DNA of 64,000 nucleotides, taken from Chlorops oryzae. Taxonomy: Eukaryota > Arthropoda > Insecta > Diptera > Chloropidae. This document shows, piece after piece, positions 1 to 10,721 of this stretch (positions within the stretch are counted from its first letter, which is position 1; every line of letters begins with the position of its first letter). The notes beneath the pieces are model-generated. The model worked only from the letters and a program-made list of their open reading frames with translations. It had not been told where the DNA came from and did not search any database. The stretch spans positions 52,632,759-52,696,758 of the forward strand of contig CM035808.1 of NCBI GenBank assembly GCA_020466095.1, read 5' to 3'. The position numbers and the translations under genes were made by a program.

Positions 1-247
1 TTCGTCTGCTGCTTCGCTTCGCTTTTTTCTTTTTGTTGTTTCGCGCTGCTGTCTTCGTTTTGCTGCTTCGCTTCGCTTTTTTCTTTTCTGTTTTGCGCTG
101 CTGTCTTCGTTTTTTGCTGCTTCGCGTTGCGTTTTTCTTTTTGTTGTTTCGCGCTGTTGTCTTCGTTCTGCTGCTTCGCTTCGCTTTTTTCTTTTTGTTG
201 TTTCGCGCTGCTGTCTTCGTTTTGCTGCTTCGCTTCGCTTTTTTTTT
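1..247. repeat. Minisatellite of TTCGCTTCGCTTTT/GTTGTTTCGCGCTGCTG units
   Basis: Pyrimidine-rich tandem repeat with a period of roughly 45-50 bases, built from smaller blocks such as TTCGCTTCGC, TTTTTTCTTTTT and GCGCTGCTGTCTTCG. It is cut by the window edge. The open frame across it is a by-product of the repeat (all F, L, R, V) and is not called a gene. Confidence 0.85.
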
Positions 248-537
248 CACTATTTTGAATTGAGGTTTTCGCAGCTAGACAAAATGTCCTCTAACGGTTA
301 AAATTTGACCATGATCACCATTCGCAAAATTCACAAAAATTTGATTTTCACTATTTTGAATTGAGGTTTTCGCAGCTAGACAAAATGTCCTCTAACGGTT
401 AAAATTTGACCATGATCACCATTCGCGAAATTCACAAAAATTTGATTTTCACTATGTATTTTGAATTGAGTATTTCGCAGCTAGACATAATGTCCTCTAA
501 CGGTTAAAATTTGACCATGACCACCATCCGCGAAAAT
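248..537. repeat. Tandem repeat, period 101 bp, about three units
   Basis: Units begin CACTATTTTGAATTGAG at 248, 349 and, with a 3-base insertion, 450. Each contains GCAGCTAGACAAAATGTCC and AACGGTTAAAATTTGACC. The units are nearly identical. No coding potential was seen. Confidence 0.85.
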
Positions 538-734
538 TTTGTGCTTAATAATAATCTCGAGTTTTAGAAGCTAAATCGAAGTACAGATAAGGTATAAATA
601 GATATCCAAGCTAGAACAACGAAAACGGCAGGAATTTTTGTTAAGGTAATGTTTTAACATATTTCAGGCTGAGGAAAAGGTATGTGAGCAATCGGCTTAG
701 CCGATGTAAACTTCTTTACTTGTTTTTCTTCTTC

Positions 735-1180
735 TTCTGAATGTATTCCATATTTGGACATTGAGTAAAGCCATGGCCAGGTTTGCAACATTTGAAGCAT
801 ACTCCTCTTGGCCGTTCTTCGTAAGGGCAGTCGACCTTTTGGTATCCCTTACGGGAACAATTATAACAGCGACTATTTTCATCGGTGGCTGCTGAATGGA
901 CCCTGGGGCAGGTGGTTTAGTCAGCAACTGCTTTTGAGTTGTACCTCGTGCCTCAGGATTTTCACTGACTCCTCGAATCACCAGTCTTTGTTCTAGCAGA
1001 TTAACAGCTTCCTTCACGTCATTTAGCGTCTTTGAAGATTGAAACATCCAGAAGTCAGTGGTACGTATTTGAAGACCTTCCTGAATAGAAGCTACTAGTT
1101 CTAACTCAGTGACATCTGATCGTGCTGCTAAAGCTTCCATCTCTATTATATATCTACGAACACTTTCGTCGGGCTTGCGA
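735..1180 (-). pseudogene. Retrotransposon gag fragment with nucleocapsid zinc knuckles
   Basis: On the minus strand, from about 1180 down to 900, the frame reads like the C-terminal part of an LTR-retrotransposon gag (a helical stretch with RKPDESVRRYIIEMEAL, then VNLLEQRLVIRG). After a frameshift near 885-905 the neighbouring frame encodes two zinc-knuckle motifs. The second is a perfect CX2CX4HX4C (CFKCCKPGHGFTQC). The first has Tyr in place of His (CYNCSRKGYQKVDC). It is therefore a decayed gag. It lies 3' of the integrase of gypsy A on the same strand and is of a different type, so it is probably a separate element fragment. Confidence 0.7.
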
Positions 1181-1182
1181 TA

Positions 1183-1352
1183 GCAAGTCGTAGGATTTCA
1201 TAGGGTTTCGTAGGATTTCGTAGGGTGCATTAGGATGTCGTAGAATTTCGTAATATGTCTTAGAATGTCGTAAGATTTCGGAGGATGTCGTAGGATTTCG
1301 CAGTATGTCTTAGGATGTCGGAGGATTTCGTAGGATGTTGTAGGACTTCGTA
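1183..1352. repeat. Short tandem repeat, about 10-11 bp unit (TCGTAGGATT)
   Basis: Roughly sixteen degenerate copies of (a/t)TCGTAGGATT or GTCTTAGGATG in a row, next to the gag fragment. Confidence 0.85.
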
Positions 1353-1572
1353 ACTTTTCGAAGATTTTGGATAATATCCCACTTCTGAGGTTATAGTGGT
1401 GATGATCAATCCTTTTGATCCTTAGAGAATGGATCCGTTTCGTTTAAACAACTTTATTTATATTTTAAAATCAATTCTTTTCCACAGAAAAACTTTTACT
1501 AAACTTATACAAAATCCAAACTTATTATATTAATTTTCTTTTTAAATAGTCAAAGAGCTCTTGATCGAGTTC

Positions 1573-3068
1573 TCAATTTACTACACATTGATGGATTTTT
1601 TCAAGATTTTTACGAATACTTGGGTGACCTGGAACCGTAAGGACGTGCTTGATTTTATTGAGTTCAAGGAAACGTTTGAAATCCTCGGAAACGAATTGAC
1701 GTCCATTATCGCCTACCAGCGTGTTTACTATTCCATATCTGCAGAATGTTTCGCGAAGTTTTGAAATTGCGAAATTCGACGTCATGTCCTTAGTTTTGAA
1801 GACTTCAGCCCATTTTGAGTAGGCATCAATTATGATAAAAAAATGAAATCCCTTAATGGGCCCAGCAAAATCAATATGTATGCGACTCCAAATATAGTAG
1901 AGTCACCTGGTTCTCATGATATTAAGGAGCTTTTGTTTGGACTGGGGAGGAGATCTTGACATGAAATACATTGCTTGATCATGGTTTCAATGTCTTGGTC
2001 AATTTTTGGCCACCATAAGTATGACCTGGCTAACGATTTTGTTTTAACCACCCCCAGATGGGAATCATGTAAGCGCTGAGGCATTAATTCTTGTAAGTTT
2101 TTTGGAACCAAAGTTCTATATCCCCATAATAAGCAATCTCGCTCAACAGATAACTCCATATATTTGTTTATGAAAGGTGTGAATTCATCCTGCTTTAAAT
2201 TTTGTAGGGTGCCCATTTTAACAGCATCAGAAACTTTGGATAGGACTGTGTCGCGTCTGGTTTCGCGTGCAACATCTTTGAAATCAATGCTCAACACATT
2301 TTCGGTTTGGACATAGAATATAAATGACTTTTCCGTATAAATTGCCGTCTTTTCGCAATGTGGAATTCGAGATAAACTGTCAGCTTCATTTGAAGATCCT
2401 TTGACATATTCAATTTTATAATTGAAACCCGAAAGTCAAAATACCCGTCGTTGCATTCTGGCTGCTGCCATCAAAGGAATTCCTTTGTGTTCACCGAAAA
2501 TGGTTAAAAGTGGTTTGTGATCTGTTTTTAATATGAAGGAATTTCCAAGGAGGTACTGTTTGAGTTTTGTTACTGAAAATATAATCGAAAGAGCTTCTTT
2601 CTCAAGCGTACTATAGTTTTTTTCACTTTTTAATAGGGCTCTCGAGACAAAAGCAATTGGCTTAATGTTTCTGTCAGAAAATTTGTGTAAAAGAACACCG
2701 GCTATGGCAGTTGAGGAAGCATCAGTGCTTAGAATAATTGGCAGTTTAGGGTTAAAATGTACTACTGTTTGATCAGAGGCAATTTCAGACTTTATTTCCT
2801 TATATGCTTCTTGGCATTTGGTAGATCAAACGAATTTCGAGTCTTTCTCAAGCAAAGCATATAATGGTAATACTATATTTGCAAAATTGTTGACAAACTT
2901 TGAGTAATAGTTTATGGCTCCTGAAAAGGCTTTTACTTCCGAAGTATTACTTGCAACGGGTGCCTGTAGTACAGACTAAATTCTTTCTTGGGTTTTGCTA
3001 AGACCAAAACTGTCTATCTTGAATCCACGATAACACACTTGTTTTTTGAAAAATTTGCACTTTGATAA
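1573..3068 (-). pseudogene. gypsy A pol 3' half: end of RT, RNase H, integrase
   Basis: Reading down from 3068: the RT end (SKCKFF then a GF-ID block), the RNase H domain with STDAS, LEKEAL and TDHKPL catalytic blocks (about 2750-2470) and a tether ending in NEADSLSRIP (about 2380). The HHCC zinc domain of integrase follows (2070-1930: LHDSHLG ... CISCQ). Then come the integrase core Asp residues in IDAYSKWAEV (about 1820) and DNGRQF (about 1705). The frame is lost near 1900 and the conserved Glu region after 1600 is degraded. Frameshifts and stops make it non-functional. It matches the pol of element B at 7161-8035 block for block. Confidence 0.85.
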
Positions 3069-3442
3069 CCCTTTCAGACCCAGCCATACCAATTGTGAGA
3101 TCTTTCAAATTTCTCGTATAAAATTATTAAAAACACATTTTTCGTCTGTTGACCGATAAGTAGAGATTGTGAGTGCTATTTTTTTTTTTGCGTGTTAGCA
3201 GGAAAAAGAAGGAATGAGCAAAAAAAAAATATGAGAAAAACGATTTTAGTTTGACAGTGTTGCTCCACAAATGAAGACATGCCGCCACGTGGTAAGTGCT
3301 TCAATAATTTTTCCAAGAAAGCTTTAGTTTTTAATATTGATCGACAATCACAACCTATTTCAAAATATAAGTATAAATTTAATCTATAAATATATTCATA
3401 TATGCGGTTTATATATGTTATCAAAATGCAGATATCACAATT

Positions 3443-5272
3443 GTGCGCTTCAGGCATATCGAATATTTTTGTTTTTGGCTCACATTTGTGTTATGTCTAT
3501 ATTTTCTAGGTAAATTTTATGATTTGAATAACAACAAGGATCTAGGAGCAGTATTAGATTTATTTGATGAATCTGATATTGACTTCGGTGATGATGATGA
3601 TTTAATTGATGAAAATTGGTTTCCTTCCAATGAAATTGCGGATGCTGAAGAAGATAGTGATAGTGGTGAAAGCACGCATGATGGTAACATGTCTTCATCT
3701 AGGCATGACGAACTAACTGCAGCAGTTGAACACTCAAACTCTCTTACACAAACAAAAAATAGAAGATCTACGCATCCCACAAGACAAGAAATTTGGAAAA
3801 GTGTACCGTTCCCAAACGCGGATCTACCAATAACATCTGGTTGCCAAAATCTCACAACGGTAAAAACTCCATTGGAATATTTTCAAAATTATTTTTCGGA
3901 ATCGCACTATAGTGATGTTCTTAAATGAACTAAAATGTATGTTTTATCCAAACCTGGCCAGGAAGTGCGCCCCAATATAGCGGATATAAAACGGTTTTAT
4001 GGTTTTTCGATTATAATGGGATGTCTTGGGTACCCAGTTGTTCGAATGTACTGGTCCCAAGAGTTCATGGTTCCTGCCATTGTTAATTCTATGTCCCGTG
4101 ACAATTTTTTCCAACTGCGATCGGACATTCATTTTGTAGATCTTTCTGCACCAGACATGTCGAATAAATTTTGGCGAGTGCAGCCAGTCATTGATATGGT
4201 GAGAAAACGGTGCAATGAATTGGCGTCGAAAATAACACATTATTCAATAGATAAACAGATGATACCCTTTATGGGAAAATGCCCTGCACGCCAAGTTCTC
4301 CGATCAAAACCACGTCCTGTTGGACTAAAAAACCTTGTTTGTGCCACCTCTTCTGGTTTGGTGGTAGACTTTGTTCTCTTTCAAGGAGCTGGGACGTTTG
4401 CAGATTGTGGTCTTGGACACGGCCCATCTATTGTCATGAGGCTAATTAGAAATATACCAAAAGGCAGCCACCTATATTTTGATCGATGTTTTACAACAAT
4501 ACCATTAATGAAGTCGCTCCACGAAGTGGGATACCTGGCAACAGGGAAAATTATGGGTAATCGATTACCTAAATCGACTAAATTTCCCCTGGATAAGGAA
4601 AGGCAAAGAAGCGACATATGTCAGTTTACAAATGGAGAAAACGTAGCTGTAGTAAAATGAATGGACACCAAAGGTGTCATAGTCGCTTCAAATGCGTGCC
4701 GCAAAGATCCGGTGGGCGAAATCGAAAGATGGAACAAGAACCTTAAACGACGTTCAAATGTTCAAATACCCACAGTTGAAGAAAACTACAACAAATTTAT
4801 GGGTAGCGTAGATGTCTGCGACCAAATGTTGGAATACTACCGGATAAAAATTAAGACAAAGAAATGGACTGTAAAAATTTTCTTTCATTTTCTTCACCTG
4901 GCTATTTACAATTAATGGATGAAATACAAACAAGATGCTCAAATTGTCGGACTCCCCAAGGCAAAATTGAAATCATTTCTAACTTTCAAAATGGAGCTAG
5001 GAAATGTTTTTTCGTGTTGTTTTGAAGCTCCAGAAGCTGTTGACAGGTTTCAATTACCAGAAGATTTTTATGGCTCAAAATATCGGCCACATGATGCCCC
5101 AGATGACATAAGGTTTGATCGATACGATCATTGGCCGGAATTTACCGATGATCCCCCACGAGTCTGTCGAAATAATTGCGGTAGTCGTTCGAGAGGGCGT
5201 TGCCAAAAGTGTAAAGTTACACTCTGTTTGGCAAAAGGTAAAGACTGCTTCCAAAAGTACCATACTAAGTAA
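3443..5272 (+). pseudogene. piggyBac transposase (DDE_Tnp_1_7), three in-frame stops
   Basis: One frame runs throughout, interrupted only by TGA at 3926, TGA at 4658 and TAA at 4913; the sense codons around each stop line up with the family. The acidic N-terminal region (FDESDIDFGDDDD) is followed by the catalytic core. The Asp residues are in YSIDKQM (4250-4252), LYFDRCF (4481-4483) and GSVDVCDQM (4811-4813 and 4820-4822), matching the D268/D346/D447/D450 pattern of the family. The C-terminus has the cysteine-rich zinc domain (CRNNCGSRSRGRCQKC, CLAKGKDC; about 5165-5255). The family cuts and pastes DNA at TTAA. The true start is unclear; an N-terminal intron is possible. Dead as it stands. 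Confidence 0.88.
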
Positions 5273-5445
5273 AATTTTTTAAGACTGTTATTAGACTGTG
5301 CTTTATGCCGCGGAAAAAAATGAATGAATTTATGAATTATTTTAGTTTTTTATTTTAAGTTGTTATTATTGATAAAACAAAGTTGCAGAATTGTAAAGTA
5401 ACACTCTGTTTGCCAAAGAGCAAAGACTGCTTCCACAAATTGTTA
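5213..5445. repeat. Diverged 180-bp direct duplication at the piggyBac 3' end
   Basis: The block GTAAAGTTACACTCTGTTTG...AAAGACTGCTTCC at about 5211-5260 recurs at about 5391-5440 with a few changes. What follows also recurs in weaker form (ATAGACTG, then ATGAAT). It is an old tandem duplication of the last codons plus 3' UTR. Confidence 0.65.
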
Positions 5446-5527
5446 AGTTTCAATTTTTTATATTCATTAAGGGGTTAATAGACTGATCTATGTTATACGC
5501 CATGCAAAGAAAAAACTGAATTATGAA

Positions 5528-5718
5528 TGTTACATATTGAGCTTAAAATTTAATATACCTTTAATACTTACACTATGGATTCTATTATAACAACTGACAC
5601 TAAGCACTTATCTGTATAACACTTATTTAATACTTACCTTTAAGACTTTATGTATGTAAAATAAAGTCAGTCATGAAACAGCAGTCAACGCGTGTTTACT
5701 TAAACTCGGGACACACCA
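5528..5718 (+). repeat. 5' LTR of element B
   Basis: 191 bp, starting TGTTACATATTGAGC and ending GGGACACACCA. It is nearly identical to 8824-9015. It has AATAAAG near its 3' part (5661-5667), a candidate polyadenylation signal. Confidence 0.88.
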
Positions 5719-5722
5719 TAAA

Positions 5723-5732
5723 TGGCGACGGG
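5723..5732 (+). other. Candidate tRNA primer-binding site of element B
   Basis: TGGCGACGGG begins 4 bases after the 5' LTR. Its first eight bases fit a tRNA 3' end of the form CGTCGCCA, as in some insect serine tRNAs. The tRNA assignment is from memory and unverified. Confidence 0.55.
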
Positions 5733-5983
5733 AAAAAATAATAAGAAATTTTATTTCATGACCTTCATTTAACCGTATAAATATACGAACAAAGAACTAT
5801 ATGTAAATACATAAACAACATATATAACCTATAAGTACAGCTGTAGGTACATTGAACAAACTGTAAAATTACTAATTGTGATTTGTGCAACCAAATAAAA
5901 ATAAAAAATAAAAATAAAAAAAAAAACAAAAAGAAGAAAACTGAAATCATAAAAATCATAAAACTTTGCTAAAATAAATCATA

Positions 5984-6508
5984 ATGCCAGACGAAATAAA
6001 TAACGGAACTATTAAATTAGTCCAATCCAACAACATGCCGGAAATCTCTCCACAAAAAGAGTCATGGACTTTGTGGAAAGAGAAACTGGAAATACATCTA
6101 TGTGAAATAAATTGCACAGAAGAGAACATAAAAAAGGCAATTCTCTTAAAATCGATTGGCGCAACACCATACAGCGTTTTGCATAGTTTATGCAGCCCAA
6201 ATTCTCCTGTTTCGCACTCATACAAGGAGTTAACATCTATGTTAGCAACACATTATACTCCACCGTCGATCGTATTTAGAGAGCGGAAAAATTTTCATGC
6301 TGCTACAATGAAGGAGAATGAAACAGTATCGGAGTGGTATGCAAGAACAAAGCAATTGGCATTGAGCTGTAAATTTGGAAATAATTTGGAAGCGTTTGTT
6401 CTTGACCGCTTTGTCATTGGACTTCCAATCAACATGTATGAGAGACTTTGTGAAGAAGATGAGAAGCTTTCTTTGAATTCAGCGTTACGAAGATCAACTC
6501 AGAAATGA
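5984..6508 (+). pseudogene. gag of element B, N-terminal half only
   Basis: 175 codons starting at the ATG of MPDEINNGTIK. It has the capsid-like segment (SWTLWKEKLEIHL, HYTPPSIVFRERKNF, EWYARTKQLALSC). It aligns with the separated gag pieces of gypsy A at 42069, 38612 and 12235. It stops soon after LCEEDEKLSL, whereas gypsy A continues through two zinc knuckles and a protease, so a deletion has joined truncated gag to RT with only a short spacer. Confidence 0.8.
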
Positions 6509-6510
6509 AT

Positions 6511-8035
6511 ATTTCGAAGTTTTTGATCATAAAATGGGTGCATATAGATTGGGAAAGGTTTCATTAACTATAAATGAAAATGCTCAACCAATGTTTTTCA
6601 AGCCTCGCCCAATACCTTTGGCTTGGAAAGAACAAATAGAAAGAAGTCTTCGAGAACTTGTCGATGATGACATTTTAGAACCGATAAACAATTCCGACTG
6701 GGGCACTCCATTAGTTCCAATATTGAAACCGAATGGAGAATTGCGCATATGCGGCGATTATAAAGTCACAATAAATAAATATTTATGTGATTTCAAATAT
6801 CCATTACCATTGATCGATGAAATTTTCGCATCACTACAGGGTGCTGAATTGTTTACAAAGCTGGACTTATCCAAAGCATATAATCAACTTATTCTTGATG
6901 ACGAATCACAACTACTGTGCACATGGTCGACACATATAGGTACTTTTAAAGTAAAGAGATTACCGTTTGGTGTAAAACCAGCGGCAGCTATTTTTCAAAA
7001 GACCATAGAATCATTACTGCGTGACATTCCATTTACAGTCATATATCAAGATGATATAACGGTCTCAGGAAAAAATACCTCTGAACATATTCAAAATCTC
7101 AAATTAGTGTTAAAACGATTACAAGATGCAGGATTAAAGCTTAATACATCCAAATGCTAATTTTTTCAACCTAAAATTTCCTACTTAGGATTTGTTATTG
7201 ACAAAAATGGACTCAGCAAAAATAATGATAGAATAGCCCCTATCTTACACGCACCAATTCCAGAAAATATCTCCGAATTAAGAGCATTCCTAGGAACGGT
7301 GAATTATTACTCAAAATTCGTTGACAAATTTGCAGAAAAAATGGTTCCACTTTATAATTTACTTCAAAAAAACGTAAAATTTGACTGGTCACATAAATGT
7401 CAAGAAGCCTTTGAACAAATAAAAAAGGACATTAATTCAAACAAAGTTCTTTCTCATTTCAACCCAAGACTACCTATAATTCTTACTACGGATGCATCAA
7501 ATAATGCAGTAGCTGGTGTTTTTTCGCACCGCTTTCCTAATGGAGAAATCAAACCGGTTGCATGTATTTCTAGGGCTTTGTCTAAAACAGAAAATAATTA
7601 TAGCACTCTTGAGAAAGAAGCTTTAGCCATAATATATTCTGTGACAAAATTGAGACAATACTTGATAGGAAATGAATTTATTTTGAGAACAGACCATAAG
7701 CCATTAATAACAATTTTTGGTACAAATGAAGGATTACCGTTAATGGCCGCAGCCAGGTTACAACGTTGGGCTTTCCTATTGTCAGGATTTAACTACCAAA
7801 TAGAGTACATAATAGGTGATCAAAATGAAGCCGACAATTTTTCACGTATGCCTCAAGTTGATGCAAAAGAAATTGAGGAAGGAAAGTCATTTATAAACTT
7901 TATTGAAAATGGAAATAGTCTAAATCTAGATTTCAATGACATAGCGCGAGAAACCAGAAGGGATCCAATACTTTCAAAGTTATCTGATAATGTTTCAAAA
8001 GGGACAATTAATGATTTGAATGATAAAGAATTTTT
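6511..8035 (+). pseudogene. pol of element B: RT and RNase H
   Basis: One frame apart from a single TAA at 7158-7160 where gypsy A has AAA (Lys). RT blocks visible: PLVPILKPNGELRICGDY, LDLSKAYNQL, LPFGVKPAAAIFQ and the YQDD active site at 7044-7055. RNase H blocks: TTDASNNAVAG, LEKEALAII, RTDHKPL, then DNFSRMP. The sequence parts from gypsy A near 8035 and runs directly in frame into LINE sequence. With no integrase or protease it could not move without help. Confidence 0.85.
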
Positions 8036-8812
8036 ATCAGGCAGGAATATTTACATTTTCACTGACAGCCAGGCGGCTGTCAAGTCCTTCGATGCGGTCG
8101 AATCCACATCCAAGCTTGTCCATGAATGCCGGATATCTCTTAACGAGATAGCGGAACATTCAACGGTATCGATCTTCTGGGTACCGGGACACAGGGACAT
8201 AGAAGGAAATTGCGAGGCAGATGAACTTGCTAAGATGGGTACATTGCTTTCAGATGTCTCCTTTTCCAATATAGGGGTTCCACTGGCAACAGTGAAACTG
8301 ATTATAAAACAAAGGTATCTCAACCTGGCGAACGAACGCTGGGTTGCAGAAGACCCCTGCAGGGTTACTAGACAAATCTGGCCGTCTTTGAATAAGAGAC
8401 GTTCCAGGGAACTAGTAGGATTAAGCAGCATCTCCATTTACCAAACGGTTTCAATAATCACCGGTCACTGCCTTTTCGGCAGACATGCAACAAGACTTGG
8501 TGTTCCATGCAATGATTTTTGCCGAAGCTGCCGCTCAGAGGAGGAGGAAGAATCTATCCTTCACCTCATGTGTCAATGTCCGGCCCTGTCTAGAAGTAGA
8601 TTATCCTCATTAGGGTACTCCTTCTTCACCAGCCTCACCGGGCTCTCTGAAATCAGAGTCGGAGACATCGCTCGGTTCATTCGGAGGTCTAATTGGCTTC
8701 CTCACTAAATACCAAGGGGTAAGTCGTGTCATTCTTGTGGTATCACAATGGGTCTACCTACAGTGCCTACGTGAGCAACAGCTGCCACTGCAACCTACCT
8801 ACCTACCTACCT
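8036..8812 (+). mobile_element. 3' end of a non-LTR retrotransposon (LOA/I-like) fused into element B
   Basis: Codons 8036-8708 are in frame with the upstream pol. They encode a second, different RNase H of the non-LTR kind (FTDSQAAVKS, VPGHRDIEGNCEADELAK) and a C-terminal zinc motif (CRSCRSEEEEESILHLMCQC). A short 3' UTR with GTGGTATCACAATGGG (about 8733) ends in (TACC)n at 8793-8812. RNase H plus this tail points to the I/LOA-type clades; exact clade not determined. The UTR and tail resemble those of the SINE at 35666-35940. No target duplication of its own is seen. Confidence 0.75.
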
Positions 8813-8823
8813 AAGGAGGAGCG
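8813..8823 (+). other. Polypurine tract of element B
   Basis: AAGGAGGAGCG directly precedes the 3' LTR at 8824, the expected place for the plus-strand primer. It directly abuts the LINE (TACC)n tail. Confidence 0.7.
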
Positions 8824-9015
8824 TGTTACATATTGAGCTTAAAATTTAATATACCTTTAATACTTACACTATGGATTCTATTATAACAACTGACACTTAG
8901 ACACTTATCTGTATAACACTTATTTAATACTTACCTTTAAGACCTTATGTATGTCAAATAAAGTCAGTCATGAAACAGCAGTCAACGCGTGTTTACTTAA
9001 ACTCGGGACACAGCA
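8824..9015 (+). repeat. 3' LTR of element B
   Basis: 192 bp, nearly identical to 5528-5718, ending ...GGGACACAGCA and followed by the ATGAA target duplication at 9016-9020. Confidence 0.88.
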
Positions 9016-9280
9016 ATGAATAATTTTTTTGTTTATTGGTTTATTGTTAATAAAACAAGAAAACTGAAAAATATTTTTTTTAATTTTGAGAATCATTTTT
9101 CAGCTAAATACCCAGACCACACAATTGTGCGATGTCCTTTTTTTTAAAAAGGACCTAAAATCAATGTTCAGTGGATAAAACTAAGGCCAAACAAGTAAGA
9201 AAGCTAAAGTCGGTCAAGCCCGACTTTGAAATACCCAGCGTCCCGACATTATGGGCGCACTATGTTTTGCTTCTTTATTT

Positions 9281-10170
9281 GTGGGCGTGGCAGTGGGAGG
9301 GCAACATAAATTATTTCCCTACACCTTTCATTCGCCTTGGTGAACCTATGTTGCGAATTTGAAGCTTCTACGCCTTTTACTTCGGAAGTTACGAAAAATC
9401 TTTATTTGTGGGCGTGGCAGTGGGCGGGCCACAAAAAATGTTTTCCTACACCTTTCATTCGCCTTGGTGAACCTATGTTGCGAATTCGAAGCTTCTACGC
9501 CTTTTACTTCGGAAGTTACAAAAAATCTTCATTTGTGGGCGTGGCAGTGGGCGGGCCACAAAAAATTTTTTCCAACACCTTTCATTCGCCTTGGTGAACC
9601 TATGTTGCGAATTCGAAGCTTCTACGCCTTTTACTTCGGAAGTTACAAAAAATCTTCATTTGTGGGCGTGGCAGTGGGCGGGCCACAAAAAATTTTTTCC
9701 AACACCTTTCATTCGCCTTGGTGAACCTATGTTGCGAATTCGAAGCTTCTACGCCTTTTACTTCGGAAGTTACAAAAAATCTTCATTTGTGGGCGTGGCA
9801 GTGGGCGGGCCACAAAAAATTTTTTCCAACACCTTTCATTCGCCTTGGTGAACCTATGTTGCGAATTTGAAGCTTCTACGCCTTTTAATTCGGAAGTTAT
9901 GAAAATTCTCTATTTGTGGGCGTGGCAGTGGGCGGGCTACATAAAGTTTTGTTCCTACACCTTTCATTTGCCTTGGTCAACCTATGCTGCGAATTTGAAG
10001 CTTCTACGCCTTTTACTTCGGAAGTTATGAAAATTCTCTATTTGTGGGCGTGGCAGTGGGCGGGCTACATAAATTTTTGTTCCTACACCTTTCATTTGCC
10101 TTGGTCAACCTATGCTGCGAATTTGAAGCTTCTACGCCTTTTACTTCACAAGTTACGATAAGCCCTTATT
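9281..10170. repeat. 127-bp tandem repeat array in DINE copy A
   Basis: About seven units with starts GTGGGCGTGGCAGTGGG at 9281, 9408, 9535 and onward every 127 bases, each with CTTTCATTCGCCTTGGTGAA and GAAGCTTCTACGCCTTTTAC. The same unit recurs about 4-5 times in copy B, 5-6 in copy C and 2 in copy D. The long overlapping open frames in it come from the period not being a multiple of three and are not genes. Confidence 0.88.
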
Positions 10171-10442
10171 TTTGGGCTTGTTTGTGGGCGTGGCTCGAGG
10201 AGGGCGGCGTCCATTTTTTGCCAGGATATGTCCCTTTTCGTAGTTTACCAGCACACCAAATATCAATGGAATGTGTTGAGTGGTTCGCAAGTTACAAGCA
10301 TTTTATTGAAAACACAATAAATTTATTTGTGGGCGTGGCAGTGGGCGGATGTCTCCCATTTTTACTTAGGATCATACTCGGATCCCGATATACCTGTGTG
10401 CCAAATTTCGACTTGATTGGTCCAGTCGTTTCGGAGGAGATC

Positions 10443-10515
10443 CGACCACGGACGGACGGACAGACGGACAGACGGACAGACGGACAGACGGACGGACGGA
10501 CGGACAGACGGACAT
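10443..10515. repeat. (GACGGACA)n microsatellite in DINE copy A
   Basis: Uninterrupted GACGGACA/GACGGACG units; on the other strand this is the (GTCY)n block typical of DINE-1. Equivalent runs are at about 20100-20160, 46625-46722, 49805-49862, 53000-53032 and 57058-57105. Confidence 0.85.
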
Positions 10516-10721
10516 GTCTAAATCGATTCAGTTTTTGATCCTGATCATTTCTATATATATATGTCTATATCTCCGGAGCCTAGTTCTCCCTGTTACAAGA
10601 TTCGCACAAAACTAATATACCCCGCTTACGCTGTGTATAAAAACGGGAATAAATATGAATTTTAATTGAATAGACAGATATATTATATATGGCAGTATAG
10701 GTTCAGGTCTGAAAGGGATAA

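Larger units (their letters stand above)
5528..9015 (+). mobile_element. LTR retrotransposon 'B' (gypsy group), internally deleted, carrying a LINE fragment
   Basis: Direct LTRs at 5528-5718 and 8824-9015 bound the element. A 5-bp target duplication, ATGAA, sits at 5523-5527 and 9016-9020. The interior reads PBS-like site, gag N-terminal half, RT, RNase H, then the 3' end of a non-LTR element, a purine tract and the 3' LTR. Nucleocapsid, protease and integrase are missing. It is a defective relative of gypsy A sitting inside the piggyBac that split gypsy A. The two LTRs differ at only about six positions, so it is fairly young. Confidence 0.9.
9192..10642 (-). mobile_element. DINE-1/Helentron-like non-autonomous element (copy A)
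   Basis: One of four copies of the first subfamily. Read on the minus strand it begins with a terminal hairpin (TATACACAGCGTAAGCGGGG) and a conserved block with GATCAGGATCAAAAACTGA. A (GTCY)n run and tandem 127-bp repeats follow, then a hairpin (AAAGTCGGGCTTGACCGACTT) and an end ...CTTTCTTACTTG. This order (block, GTCY microsatellite, VNTR, hairpin, TTACTTG end) is the known plan of DINE-1-type Helentrons. Noncoding. It lies in the right arm of piggyBac. No target duplication is expected or seen. Confidence 0.75.
3069..10717 (+). mobile_element. piggyBac-superfamily transposon with nested LTR element and DINE
   Basis: The termini are inverted: CCCTTTCAGACC at 3069-3080 and its complement GGTCTGAAAGGG at 10706-10717. 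Both sides are flanked by ATAA (3065-3068 and 10718-10721). Deleting the insert and one ATAA rejoins the RT frame of gypsy A exactly. The element encodes a piggyBac transposase (3443-5272). Without the LTR element (5528-9015 plus its 5-bp duplication) and the DINE (9192-10642), its own sequence would be about 2.7 kb, a usual size for piggyBac. Confidence 0.85.

Noticed and set aside
33..263. Open frame of 76 codons over the left-edge minisatellite
   Set aside because: Composition is only F, L, R, V, A and follows the repeat period; no gene signal.
9281..10170. CRISPR-like appearance of the regular 127-bp repeats
   Set aside because: The units are contiguous, with no unique spacers, and the genome is eukaryotic.
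9171..10538. Many overlapping frames of 60-160 codons across the DINE arrays, also at 20480-20737, 45794-46778 and 49782-50207
   Set aside because: They repeat the same peptides in different frames because the 127-bp unit is not a multiple of three; the repeats are noncoding.
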